IMG/VR virus record: IMGVR_UViG_3300020034_000042
Coordinates: 1-39,934 of that record
Strand: one strand, 5' to 3'
DNA: 39,934 bases
Origin: a virus
Shown here: in pieces, positions 6,158-13,766 of the stretch
Numbering within the stretch: position 1 is the first letter of the stretch
Layout: the number at the start of each line of letters is the position of its first letter
Made by a program: the position numbers and the translations under genes
Notes under the pieces: model-generated
Told to the model about the DNA's origin: nothing
The model's input: only the letters and a program-made list of their open reading frames with translations
Databases searched by the model: none

Positions 6158-8874
6158 TAGAGCCTCACTCCCTGTGCGGCAACGCGGGCGTTGCGCTTGT
6201 TGGCGGCCTCAACCCGTGTGGTCACGAACTGGTCCACCGCCTCGTTCCCGATGGTCACCAGGATAGTGGGGGCCAGCACGTTGCTCGTGCTCGGGGCGGT
6301 GACGGAGGAGATGGTCTGAGTGAACCCGGGCAGCGCGCCCGTGATCCCCTGGAACTCGGCCTTCACGCGGGGGATCGCCTTCTGGATTCCCTTCAGGAAC
6401 CCGTCCATGACCATCACGCCGGACGGGATCAACAGGGAGCGGTCCGTGTCGGCCGGGCCCTTCCAGTCCGGGATCTTGGACGTGATGTCGCCCAGCTCGC
6501 TGATCAGGCTTCCCACCCGGGACTGGATACCGTCGATGAGCCCTGAGATGAGGCTCTGCCCAGCACTGAAGAGGAGACTGCCGAGGTTCCCGAGCGCACC
6601 GCGCAGGCGCCCCGGGAGGCCGGCCAGTGCGGCTACAGCCCGGTCGGACATGTTGCGGACCCCCTCGACGAACGAGGATGCTCCCTCGCTCACGCGCGCT
6701 CGCAGCGCGGTGACGTAGCCGAGCAGGGTGGAGGAGACGCGGCCGACCATGTCGGAGATGAATACGACGATGAGGTCTCGCATGTTGCGCACCGACTGCG
6801 CGGCTTCGGATGTGGAGTGGAAGAAGTCCCCGCGCAGTGCGTCGATGAGGAACTGGATCACCGGGAGCACCACGGTACGGATGATGGCGGCCAGTCCCGA
6901 CAGGGTCACGGCGAGCAGCGCGAGGACGATGACGGCACCCTCCGTGATGACCGGCATCAGTTTCGCGCTGAACGCGAGGGCCAGTTCGAGGACCTGCGCG
7001 ATGAGCGGCGCCGCAGCCACCAGCAGGAGCGCAAGCTGCTCGCCGAGCGACGCGAACTCGGGAGCCAGCAAAGCCAGTTGCTCCGTCAGGACAGGCAGGA
7101 TCTCTTGTGCGAACTGGACGAACGGAGGGAGGATCGTGGCCACGATGCCCGGCAGCTCAGCCAGAACCGGAAGCAGTACGGCTGCGAGCAGGTCCGCGAA
7201 CTGCTGGATGAACGGGGTCATCGCCTCGAACACCGCGCCGAACGCCTCGAACTGGGGGACCAGGACCGGCAGGATCTCCGCGATCAGCTGCGCGGCCAGG
7301 GTCACGATGGGGAGCAGCGCGATGACCAGCTTGCCGAACGCGTCGGCCAGGCTGACCAGCACCGGGCCCAGCGCCTTGAAGATGTCCGTCAGTGCCGAGC
7401 CCAGCACGGTCACCAGTTGCTGCGCCGGCTCGGCGAGCTGGATGATGACCTGACCGATCGTCTCCAGCGCGGTGGCGACCAGCGGGCCAACAGTCTTGGA
7501 GATCAGGGCCATTGTGTCGGCCAGATCCCCGAGCGCGGTCTGGAACGTCTTGCTCGCCGTGACGTCCTCGAACTGCTGAGACACCCGCTCCAAGGTGTCG
7601 AACAGCCCGGCCCCGTTGACCGTGACGGCCCCGATGATGTTGCCGAGGCCGCCGAGCACGTTCCCGCCCACGCGCCCGAGCTGAGCAAGGGCGTCCACGG
7701 CCTGACCGATCGCGTCCTCAAGCGCCCCGGACTCGAACGCCCCGGCCAGTTTCTCCGTGATGCCCGCCCCCGCGCGCGCGGCAGCCGCCGTGATGCGGTC
7801 GAACGACGGCCCGGCAGCGGCCGCGAGCTGTAGGAACGCGGTCGCGACTTCGGCGGGGAGCCCCTTCAGGTTGTCGATGCCGGTCGTCGCACCCTTGAGC
7901 GCGGCCCCCAGCGTGCCGTCGGCGGACAGCCGGACGGCTGCCTGCGCCACGGCGATGCCCATGGCGTTCAGGCTGGTCGCCGTATCCGTCAGGGCGGTGC
8001 GCACGATCGGCAGAGCGGTGGTGGCCAGAGCCGTTACGGCCTGATCGAAGTTCTTGAACAGGTTCTCTTGCACGTCCAGTTGCAGGCCCTTGAACGTGTC
8101 CTTCAGGCCGATGATCTCGGTAGCTGCGGCCTTTGCCGACGGGGAGAGCTGATCGAGGGCTTCCTGGACCTTGGCCATGTCGGCGTCCGGCTTGAATGCC
8201 TCGGTGATCGCGTCGCCCACGCCGAGGAACCCGAGCTTCAGAGTCTGCGTCGCGAGCTGCATCGCCAGGATGCCGGACGTCGCCACAGCCGCGGCCGGCA
8301 GGATCTGCTCGGCCGCGGCAGCCAGTCCCGCGATGAGCGGTACCGCGGTACCGGCGGCGGCGCCCACCGTTGCGATGTTCTTGCCGAGAGAGCCGAGCGC
8401 TCCGGCCACAGCACCGAGATCGGAGAGCAGCCGCCGGTTGATCTCGACGTCGATCTCGATGTCGGGGGCCGTGGCGTTGACGACCGCCACCAGTTCATCC
8501 ACGTCGCGCGTGACCTGGCGCAGCGAGGCGGGCCCGTTCAGGGCGGCGGTCAGGAGCAGGTCGTCTACGGTTCCGCCGGTGTCGACTGTGTTGACCAGGT
8601 TGTCGAGGTCGCGTGTGACCGCCCGAATGGACGCCTGCTGATTCAGGGCGGCCTGAATCAGCAGGTCATCCGCTCCGGCCTGCGCCCCGCTGATCACCCG
8701 GGCCAGGTCGCGATCGATCTGATTCAGGGCGGTGGTGGTGTTGAGGACCGCGTTGACATCGAGGTCGCTCATGTCGGCCTGTGCCGCGAGCAGAACCCGG
8801 TTCAGGTCCCGTTCCAGATCGGGCAGTGTGCGGGTGGCATTGACGACAAGGTCAACCTCTGCTTGCGAAGTCAC
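6157..8874 (-). CDS. Tail tape measure protein
   Basis: 905 aa, the second-longest protein in the window, with a GTG start at 8874 after GGAGGCG. Residues about 6-143 contain four degenerate 33-35-residue repeats built around AALN, then RDL or RDV. The rest is largely helical, very rich in A, L, V and I, with long hydrophobic stretches (about 155-215 and 470-690) and a C-terminal region with IPDWKGP. Length, composition and position after the two chaperone genes identify it as the ruler that sets tail length and is ejected with DNA. At about 1.5 angstrom per residue the tail would be roughly 135 nm. No lytic transglycosylase or peptidase motif was seen. Confidence 0.9.
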   Translation of the reverse strand: MTSQAEVDLVVNATRTLPDLERDLNRVLLAAQADMSDLDVNAVLNTTTALNQIDRDLARVISGAQAGADDLLIQAALNQQASIRAVTRDLDNLVNTVDTGGTVDDLLLTAALNGPASLRQVTRDVDELVAVVNATAPDIEIDVEINRRLLSDLGAVAGALGSLGKNIATVGAAAGTAVPLIAGLAAAAEQILPAAAVATSGILAMQLATQTLKLGFLGVGDAITEAFKPDADMAKVQEALDQLSPSAKAAATEIIGLKDTFKGLQLDVQENLFKNFDQAVTALATTALPIVRTALTDTATSLNAMGIAVAQAAVRLSADGTLGAALKGATTGIDNLKGLPAEVATAFLQLAAAAGPSFDRITAAAARAGAGITEKLAGAFESGALEDAIGQAVDALAQLGRVGGNVLGGLGNIIGAVTVNGAGLFDTLERVSQQFEDVTASKTFQTALGDLADTMALISKTVGPLVATALETIGQVIIQLAEPAQQLVTVLGSALTDIFKALGPVLVSLADAFGKLVIALLPIVTLAAQLIAEILPVLVPQFEAFGAVFEAMTPFIQQFADLLAAVLLPVLAELPGIVATILPPFVQFAQEILPVLTEQLALLAPEFASLGEQLALLLVAAAPLIAQVLELALAFSAKLMPVITEGAVIVLALLAVTLSGLAAIIRTVVLPVIQFLIDALRGDFFHSTSEAAQSVRNMRDLIVVFISDMVGRVSSTLLGYVTALRARVSEGASSFVEGVRNMSDRAVAALAGLPGRLRGALGNLGSLLFSAGQSLISGLIDGIQSRVGSLISELGDITSKIPDWKGPADTDRSLLIPSGVMVMDGFLKGIQKAIPRVKAEFQGITGALPGFTQTISSVTAPSTSNVLAPTILVTIGNEAVDQFVTTRVEAANKRNARVAAQGVRL

Positions 8875-8886
8875 GGCCCCGCCTCC

Positions 8887-9420
8887 TTAACTCATGCCCG
8901 GTGTGCTGCGGGCGTTGGCGACCATCTGATCAAACGACATGTCTCCCCAGTCCGAGTCGGCCTCCACGCCCTCGGGTACCTCGTCGAGCGCGGCATCGAA
9001 CTTGAACTGATCTTTGTCTGACGTGTTCTGCTTGAGCATGACGTAGACGGCCGACACCCATTGGGTGACCGTCAGCGCCCACGGGTCCAGCCCTGACAGT
9101 GTGGCGCGTCCGACGACAAGATGGTCGTTCGACAGCATGAGCAGCCGGTACGCCTGCCACCAGGAGAACCCGGGGATGGCCTCGGTCATGAGCGCGTATG
9201 AGGCTTCGGTCAGCTCTTCATACGTGAGCGTCCGCAGAGCCAGGCTCTCCCGTATGGTCTCGCGCGTCGTGGGGCGCGCGAGGGGCATCAGGATGCCCGA
9301 GGGCCCCGTTGTGTCGCTGGCCGCAGCGATCCATTCGGCCGCGCACCGGTGCGGCACGTGGACGAAAGATCCCTGAAGTTCCACCACAACGGGGTCCGGG
9401 CCATACGGGGAGCGTGTCAC
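8887..9420 (-). CDS. Tail assembly chaperone, downstream frame (T-like)
   Basis: 177 aa if read from its own GTG at 9420, which overlaps the TGA of the upstream chaperone gene. It contains PHRCAAEWIAAASDTTGP, a Trp-rich helix (IPGFSWWQAYRLLM) and an acidic C-terminus. Lying immediately before the tape measure, it is the expected partner of the lambda G/T type pair. The frame is -1 relative to the upstream gene and remains open back to 9576, and a slippery heptamer lies in the overlap. It is therefore probably made mainly as a G-T fusion through programmed frameshifting. Confidence 0.75.
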   Translation of the reverse strand: MTRSPYGPDPVVVELQGSFVHVPHRCAAEWIAAASDTTGPSGILMPLARPTTRETIRESLALRTLTYEELTEASYALMTEAIPGFSWWQAYRLLMLSNDHLVVGRATLSGLDPWALTVTQWVSAVYVMLKQNTSDKDQFKFDAALDEVPEGVEADSDWGDMSFDQMVANARSTPGMS

Positions 9421-9755
9421 TCGGCCGACACTGCCTTGAACGTCCCCGGGATCTCCACAGATGTGGCGGTTCCGGGTACCGACTTGGCGGATTTCTCCAG
9501 GATCTTCCCGAAGAGCGACATGACGTCCTCGATGCTGACTGTCTTGCGCGCCAGACCATCCCGGATGAGCGCCCACTCATCCGGCCCCACGCATCCCTCG
9601 ACGACCAGGAGGATCGTCATCACGCCGCCGGAGGCAAGGTCGCCGTTCTCGTCCTTGGGCATGGTGCCCAGTGCCACGGTCTGCCCGACGCTCACCGTCT
9701 CCACCGTGATCGAGCGCCCGTTGAACCTGGTCTTGAAAGTCTTGTCTGTGTCCAT
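9417..9755 (-). CDS. Tail assembly chaperone, upstream frame (G-like)
   Basis: 112 aa, starting with ATG at 9755 after GAGGGC. The N-terminal half is a beta domain (FKTRFNGRSITVETVSVGQ) and the C-terminal half is helical with DEWALIRDGLARKTVSIEDV. Size, acidic helical C-terminus and position two genes before the tape measure fit the short form of the tail assembly chaperone, which coats the tape measure during tail assembly and is not in the virion. The last codons include the slippery site at 9444-9450. Confidence 0.75.
   Translation of the reverse strand: MDTDKTFKTRFNGRSITVETVSVGQTVALGTMPKDENGDLASGGVMTILLVVEGCVGPDEWALIRDGLARKTVSIEDVMSLFGKILEKSAKSVPGTATSVEIPGTFKAVSAE
9444..9450 (-). other. 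Predicted -1 ribosomal frameshift site
   Basis: On the coding strand the heptamer is C CCG GGG (CCCGGGG), which fits X XXY YYZ in the zero frame of the G-like gene. Slipping back one base allows CCC and GGG pairing and continues with GAC GTT CAA into the T-like frame. This lies nine codons before the G-like stop, the usual position for this event in tailed phages. Confidence 0.65.
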
Positions 9756-9771
9756 GCCCTCAGGGTATCCG

Positions 9772-10185
9772 TCAGGTGATGCGAAGGCGGTACGAGCGCG
9801 CGGCCGCTACCTCACGCAGCGCCCGGTCCAGGAACGGCCGGGCCCGGGTCCCCGGATGGTGCACGACCTTGGCGTAGACCACCCTGCCGCCGATCACGAA
9901 CCGCAGAGATCCTCCTGGCCGCCTGGGCTTGATGATGTGCGGCCGGGTCCCGTCGTTCACGAACGGGGCGTAGTAGACGTCCGAACCGATCGTGTAGCGG
10001 GAGCGCAGCGCGAGGTTCCGGCGCTGCTCAATCCTGATCGACGCCCGCAGCCGCCCCGTATCCACCGGAACCAAAACCTTCGCCCGGTTCATGACCTCCC
10101 TGGCCGCGATCTCCAGCTCGTTCCTGGACGCTCCCCGGATCGTCCGGTTCAGCGCTGCCCGGTCCAGCCTCACTTGCGGCATCAT
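9772..10185 (-). CDS. HK97 gp10-like head-tail / tail completion protein
   Basis: 137 aa, starting with ATG ATG at 10185 after GGAG. The core VPVDTGRLRASI, followed by YAPFVNDGTRPHIIKP, is the hallmark of HK97 gp10-like proteins, which close the head-tail junction or terminate the tail tube. The C-terminus is basic (RARPFLDRALREVAAARSY). It precedes the chaperone genes, as expected. Its 5' region overlaps the preceding small gene by 158 bp in another frame, which is unusually long for this genome. Confidence 0.75.
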   Translation of the reverse strand: MMPQVRLDRAALNRTIRGASRNELEIAAREVMNRAKVLVPVDTGRLRASIRIEQRRNLALRSRYTIGSDVYYAPFVNDGTRPHIIKPRRPGGSLRFVIGGRVVYAKVVHHPGTRARPFLDRALREVAAARSYRLRIT

Positions 10186-10342
10186 CCAACTCCGATCGGA
10201 TCAGGCCGGCGCGCTCCCACCCCTGCACCGTGGCGTCGTACTCGGTGCGCACCACGTCACCCCTGTACAGGCCGTTGAACGAGATCAGCACGGTGACCGT
10301 GGCCATGGCGTCCGCACTCTTGACCGTCTTCTTACGCGACAC
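10028..10342 (-). CDS. Small connector-region protein, with long overlap
   Basis: 104 aa if read from GTG at 10342 (alternative starts: GTG 10354 or ATG 10306). The N-terminal 50 residues look real (TVTVLISFNGLYRGDVV, then VQGWERAGLI) and match a class of short connector-region proteins in actinophages of about 60-70 aa. The C-terminal 50 residues lie out of frame on top of the gp10-like gene and are low-complexity (E, G, P, D), as expected from a reading frame extended by loss of a stop codon. The start is uncertain. A capsid or neck role is inferred from position. Confidence 0.5.
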   Translation of the reverse strand: MSRKKTVKSADAMATVTVLISFNGLYRGDVVRTEYDATVQGWERAGLIRSELDDAASEAGPGSAEPDDPGSVQERAGDRGQGGHEPGEGFGSGGYGAAAGVDQD

Positions 10343-10856
10343 TGGGGCACCCACAGTCGTAGTCGATGATCATGGTCATTACGCCCTTGACGCAGTTCCC
10401 GTCCGGGCCCTCCGGCAGATAGCTCCCCGGGACCGAGACCGGCCCGTAGGGCAGACCGTTGAACGCCTCCGTGGCACAGCAGATCGCCGTCTCCATCGCG
10501 AGCTGATCGGAGTCCATCTTGAGCGCGACTTCGGTCCACGCCGCGCATGACGGGCCGGCGCCCACAGTGCCGAAGGGGATGCAGCGGGCCGTCCCCATCT
10601 CCAGGGTGATACGGCGGGCGCTGTTGACACAGTTCCCCGTGCCTGGGCCGTCCGGGTCGGCGAGGGAGTCCACGGACGCCACACGCACCCACGCAAGGCC
10701 CGTGCAGCACTCGTCCTCGCTGGTGCCCAGCGTCGGATCGACACGCTCCCCGAAGCGCAGACAGACTTTCTCGTCCGGGATGGGGAACGGGCCCGCAGCG
10801 ATCTGCTCACCGAGGCACTGAAGCAGGATCTGGGCGAACTCCACCGGGCGCGTCAC
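10332..10856 (-). CDS. Cysteine-rich head-tail connector
   Basis: 174 aa, GTG start at 10856 overlapping the TGA of the gene upstream (GTGA). It has 12 Cys residues, several in pairs (DECCTG, ICCATEA) and in the C-terminal DCGCPS. Position directly after the adaptor-like protein, with size near 170 aa, fits a head-closure or stopper protein. The Cys content suggests disulfides or a bound metal in the neck of the virion. The functional name is based on gene order. Confidence 0.5.
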   Translation of the reverse strand: MTRPVEFAQILLQCLGEQIAAGPFPIPDEKVCLRFGERVDPTLGTSEDECCTGLAWVRVASVDSLADPDGPGTGNCVNSARRITLEMGTARCIPFGTVGAGPSCAAWTEVALKMDSDQLAMETAICCATEAFNGLPYGPVSVPGSYLPEGPDGNCVKGVMTMIIDYDCGCPSVA

Positions 10857-11665
10857 AGCGTCACCTGGCGCGGGTCGCGCACGTCGGGGGAGAACACGCG
10901 GGGCCGGGCCCTCAGCTGACCCGGGTTGTAGGCCCGGATGAACAGGTCGACCTCCTGAATGCCGGTCAGACCGTTGTCGAGCAGCGCCTGCGGGTCGGCC
11001 ACCTGGACCTCGACACCGTTGCGGGACAGTGAGATCAGCTGCTCCGGCAGGGAGCACCCCTCGCCGCCCGTGCAGGCTTTGGCGAACTCGCACGCGAGGC
11101 GGCCCGCGGCGATCCCCCCAGAGGCCGGCAGCGCCTCACCGGGGCGCAACGTGACCGACCACGTGTTCTCGTCGGTGTCGGGAAGGTCGAGGTTCTGGCA
11201 CTCCGGCCAGCAGTCACCGTCCGTGCGCACCAGGATGTTGCCGTCGTCGAGGCGGTACGCGGACGGGTCGATGAGCACCCCGTCGACGATCACCTCGACG
11301 ACCTCCGCGACCGGCCACGGCATGCGCGCCTCGCAGGTTGCCCGGCAGCGGCAGGCTCCCGCGCAGGTGCAGTTGCGCCACACGCCCCCGTCGACGAACG
11401 GGATCATCCACGGGTTGCCCGCACCGCTCATGGCCGGGGAGCCCACCGGGAAGGTGAGGTAGCCGCCGAACCAGCCGCACCGCGTGCCGCAGGGGCGCAG
11501 CTTCACGGGGCACTGGGCGAACCGGCGGCCGGTCAGAGCGTTCAGGATCTCCGTCGCCCATGCGGCGGATGACTCCTGTACCTCTGGGGTGTAGTCGTCC
11601 CATCCGGTACAGCACGTGGTGTTGATCTCCCACGCGCAGACTGCCCCAGGTACGGGTGTGCTCAT
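10853..11665 (-). CDS. Cysteine-rich head-to-tail adaptor
   Basis: 270 aa, starting with ATG at 11665 after AAGGAAGG. The helical N-terminus (SSAAWATEILNALTGRRF) followed by a Cys/Trp-rich segment is typical of Streptomyces phage adaptor proteins that bind under the portal. Sixteen Cys residues are present, clustered around residues 55-65 and 95-115 (for example CTCAGACRCRATC). The C-terminal half contains a repeated beta unit with VEVIVDGVLIDPSAYRLDD. It overlaps the next gene by GTGA, so the two connectors are probably made together. Confidence 0.6.
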   Translation of the reverse strand: MSTPVPGAVCAWEINTTCCTGWDDYTPEVQESSAAWATEILNALTGRRFAQCPVKLRPCGTRCGWFGGYLTFPVGSPAMSGAGNPWMIPFVDGGVWRNCTCAGACRCRATCEARMPWPVAEVVEVIVDGVLIDPSAYRLDDGNILVRTDGDCWPECQNLDLPDTDENTWSVTLRPGEALPASGGIAAGRLACEFAKACTGGEGCSLPEQLISLSRNGVEVQVADPQALLDNGLTGIQEVDLFIRAYNPGQLRARPRVFSPDVRDPRQVTL

Positions 11666-11680
11666 ACCGACCGCCTTCCT

Positions 11681-11854
11681 TTATGCGTCCCGAACGGCCG
11701 CCGTGAACGTGGCGTTGAGCCACACGGTGCCATCTTCGCAGTACCTGACGTAGGTGCTGCCTGCCCTTGTCGCGGCTGCATCGAAGAAGTCCGGATCGAC
11801 CCCGTCGAGTTCTGCCCACGCCTCTCGCGTCATCCATACACAGCTAGGCTGCAT
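11681..11854 (-). CDS. 57-aa protein, unknown
   Basis: Starts with ATG at 11854 after GGGAG and ends with TAA at 11681. The product begins MQPSCVWMTREAWAELDGVD, contains DPDFFDAAATRAG, and ends TFTAAVRDA. It has no transmembrane segment. It sits between the hairpin after the tail-tube gene and the adaptor gene, 15 bp from the latter. Good ribosome site and spacing support it as real. No function is recognisable. Confidence 0.6.
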   Translation of the reverse strand: MQPSCVWMTREAWAELDGVDPDFFDAAATRAGSTYVRYCEDGTVWLNATFTAAVRDA

Positions 11855-11870
11855 ACTCACTCCCTGTGAC

Positions 11871-11908
11871 GAGAGCCCGCCCCGCCATGGCTTGGGGGAC
11901 GGGCTCTC
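11871..11908 (-). terminator. Hairpin after the tail-tube gene
   Basis: Arms GAGAGCCCG (11871-11879) and CGGGCTCTC (11900-11908), with additional CCCC/GGGG pairing inside. It lies 21 bp after the stop of the probable major tail protein gene inside the late operon. A leaky terminator or mRNA-stabilising hairpin here would raise tail-tube protein relative to downstream connectors. Confidence 0.65.
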
Positions 11909-11928
11909 TCCCAGAGTAGGGCTACCTG

Positions 11929-12630
11929 CTACGGGGCGGGCAGTACAACCGCGCCACAGGCGGCGGTTGGCAGCGGAGCGTTCGTGAACTGGAAGTGGCC
12001 GTGCTGGGTCGCCGTGATCGGCGAGACCAGCGGGCCCGGGGCGAACGGGGTGAGGACGTCACGCACGACGTCGTACGGGCCGACACCCCAGCCGGAACCG
12101 GCACTGGTGCGGGCGGTGAGCGACAGCGTCAGCGCGGCGTTAGCCACGGTGTACTCGTTGAGCTGCGCCTGCACCACGTAGGGGTACAGCCAGTAGCCGA
12201 AGTTCTCGAACCCGCCCTCGGTGCAGCCCTGGCCCTTGATGCCAGACCAGATCTCCAGAGCGAAGTTCGCCGTACCGAGCGTCGCCGTGTCCCAGCGGAA
12301 ACCGACGTCGTTCGGAGTGGGCGCGGCGTCATCGACGACCAGCGGAGCACCGCTGATGATGTTGATCGCGTCCGGGTCGATGTTGCAGAAGTCCATCTGG
12401 AGGGTCAGCCAGCGGAGCGCCGGGTCCGACTGGTCGTCGACGCAGAGATCCCCGTTGGCATTGGTGACCGAGATGTCTTCCTGGTCCTGGTAGACGGGGG
12501 TGGCCACGACCTGCACCATCCCGGACGTGACGAGAGTGGCAGCGGGTCCGGGGACCACCAGTCCACAGTCGTCCAGACGGGTGAGCCGCATGACGCGGCC
12601 ACGGGACATGGCACCGCACTGAGTGGGCAT
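11929..12630 (-). CDS. Probable major tail tube protein
   Basis: 233 aa, starting with ATG at 12630 that shares bases with the upstream stop. The pattern RVMRLTRLDDCGLVVPG, an EDISVTNANGDLCVDD segment, FALEIWSGIKGQGC, and the C-terminal GWGVGPYDVV with a final Cys strand is typical of major tail proteins of Streptomyces siphophages. It forms the tube through which DNA passes. Its gene lies before the connector genes, whereas most siphophages place it after them. A hairpin follows, as expected for a very abundant product. The call is from remembered family pattern, so it is not certain. Confidence 0.6.
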   Translation of the reverse strand: MPTQCGAMSRGRVMRLTRLDDCGLVVPGPAATLVTSGMVQVVATPVYQDQEDISVTNANGDLCVDDQSDPALRWLTLQMDFCNIDPDAINIISGAPLVVDDAAPTPNDVGFRWDTATLGTANFALEIWSGIKGQGCTEGGFENFGYWLYPYVVQAQLNEYTVANAALTLSLTARTSAGSGWGVGPYDVVRDVLTPFAPGPLVSPITATQHGHFQFTNAPLPTAACGAVVLPAP

Positions 12631-12836
12631 CAGGCATCTTCCTTACTCGCGCGCGGCTTGCGCGGCCGCTTCGGTGGGTTGAGCGCTTCGGCCACGTAGG
12701 GGGCGACCAAGAACTCCTGGCCGCCCTTGACCGTGCGGACGTGAGCGGGGTCGGTGGCCACGTCGAGCAGCGCCCGCGCTGTGTCGGCCACCTCTCCCGG
12801 GGCCGGGATGACGGTCGTCCAGTCGGAGCCGATCAT
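12630..12836 (-). CDS. 68-aa protein, unknown
   Basis: Starts with ATG at 12836, sharing an A with the TAA of the upstream gene. MIGSDWTTVIPAPGEVADTA is followed by a helix and a basic, Pro-rich tail (PPKRPRKPRASKEDA). Coupled on both sides to virion genes. It may be a small head or tail accessory protein, and the basic tail could contact DNA. No family recognised. Confidence 0.6.
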   Translation of the reverse strand: MIGSDWTTVIPAPGEVADTARALLDVATDPAHVRTVKGGQEFLVAPYVAEALNPPKRPRKPRASKEDA

Positions 12837-13699
12837 TACGGCACCGCCGGAGCGTCGGTCGTGGCGGGAGCGGCGACCGGGATCTGAACGGCGAAGATGT
12901 CCGGGCAGTCCCATGTGACCGCGTAGACACGCTCGGCGAGCACGTCCCACTGGTTCAGCGACCGGTCGAGCGTCTGGCCGGGCGCCGGCTGCGGAAGGAT
13001 CTCCGTGCGCCAGATGGTTGTCTTGCCGGTCATGAACGCCCACACGAACCCGGCTGCGGGGGCGACGTCGTCCGGTCCGGTGATGTTGTAGCCGGGGCCG
13101 AACGACCAGGTGGAGCCCAGCGGAGTCTTGAGCAGACCCCCATCGCGCAGCACCAGGTTGGAGTAGGCCGCGGCTGCGTACGCCTGCGTGTTGACATGGA
13201 TGGTGCCCATGTACCCGTAGACGTCATAGAACGCTTCCTCCAGCGCTGCGATGGCCGTTCCGGCACCAGGGGCCGCCGGGGTGACGGTCGTCGCTCCTGA
13301 GGCCGTCAGGGTGGGCGTGACGGTCGTCAGACCGGCCCCGTCCCACACCACGGACTCCACGACTTCCTGCTCGGCCGTGGTGAGCTGCTGCCGCACTGCG
13401 GACAGCATCTCTTCGCCGGTGCGCCCGACCGCGCCACAGCGCTTGCGCGCGATGACCCAGAACGGGTCGGCCTCCATCAGGTCCGAGCCCTCGGTGAAGG
13501 GCTTGACCGGAGACAGCGCACACGTCTGGTCGTAGGTGTTCGCGCCACCGCAGTGATCGGACAGGAAGCTCAGACCGGACGCGATGATGCGGTTGTCCAT
13601 CGGGAGGATCGCTGCGGCGGCGGTGAAGATGCCGTACCGCAGGAGCCCGACGGGCGGGGTGGCGATGAGCTGGTTGTTGTTGGTGATGATCTTTGCCAT
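12836..13699 (-). CDS. Second capsid-like structural protein
   Basis: 287 aa, starting with ATG at 13699 after GAGAGGAG. It lies directly after the major capsid gene. Features include IARKRCGAVGRTGEEML, a helical segment with TTAEQEVVESVVWDG, then GTIHVNTQAYAAAAYS and LLKTPLGSTWSFGPGYN, as in a capsid-related fold that lacks the N-terminal arm. Comparable proteins in some actinophages are annotated as capsid pentamer or vertex proteins. It could be a penton, a decoration protein or a capsid paralog. Cys residues are again frequent. Confidence 0.55.
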   Translation of the reverse strand: MAKIITNNNQLIATPPVGLLRYGIFTAAAAILPMDNRIIASGLSFLSDHCGGANTYDQTCALSPVKPFTEGSDLMEADPFWVIARKRCGAVGRTGEEMLSAVRQQLTTAEQEVVESVVWDGAGLTTVTPTLTASGATTVTPAAPGAGTAIAALEEAFYDVYGYMGTIHVNTQAYAAAAYSNLVLRDGGLLKTPLGSTWSFGPGYNITGPDDVAPAAGFVWAFMTGKTTIWRTEILPQPAPGQTLDRSLNQWDVLAERVYAVTWDCPDIFAVQIPVAAPATTDAPAVP

Positions 13700-13766
13700 G
13701 CGTCCACTCCTCTCCGGAGAAGGTGGCCGCCGCTATGGACGGAGCGGCGGCCACCGGTCGGGAGGG

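Noticed and set aside
12643-12930. Other short minus-strand frames in the 12-13 kb virion region
   Set aside because: They are out-of-frame shadows of the 68-aa and 287-aa genes, which have coupled starts and stops.
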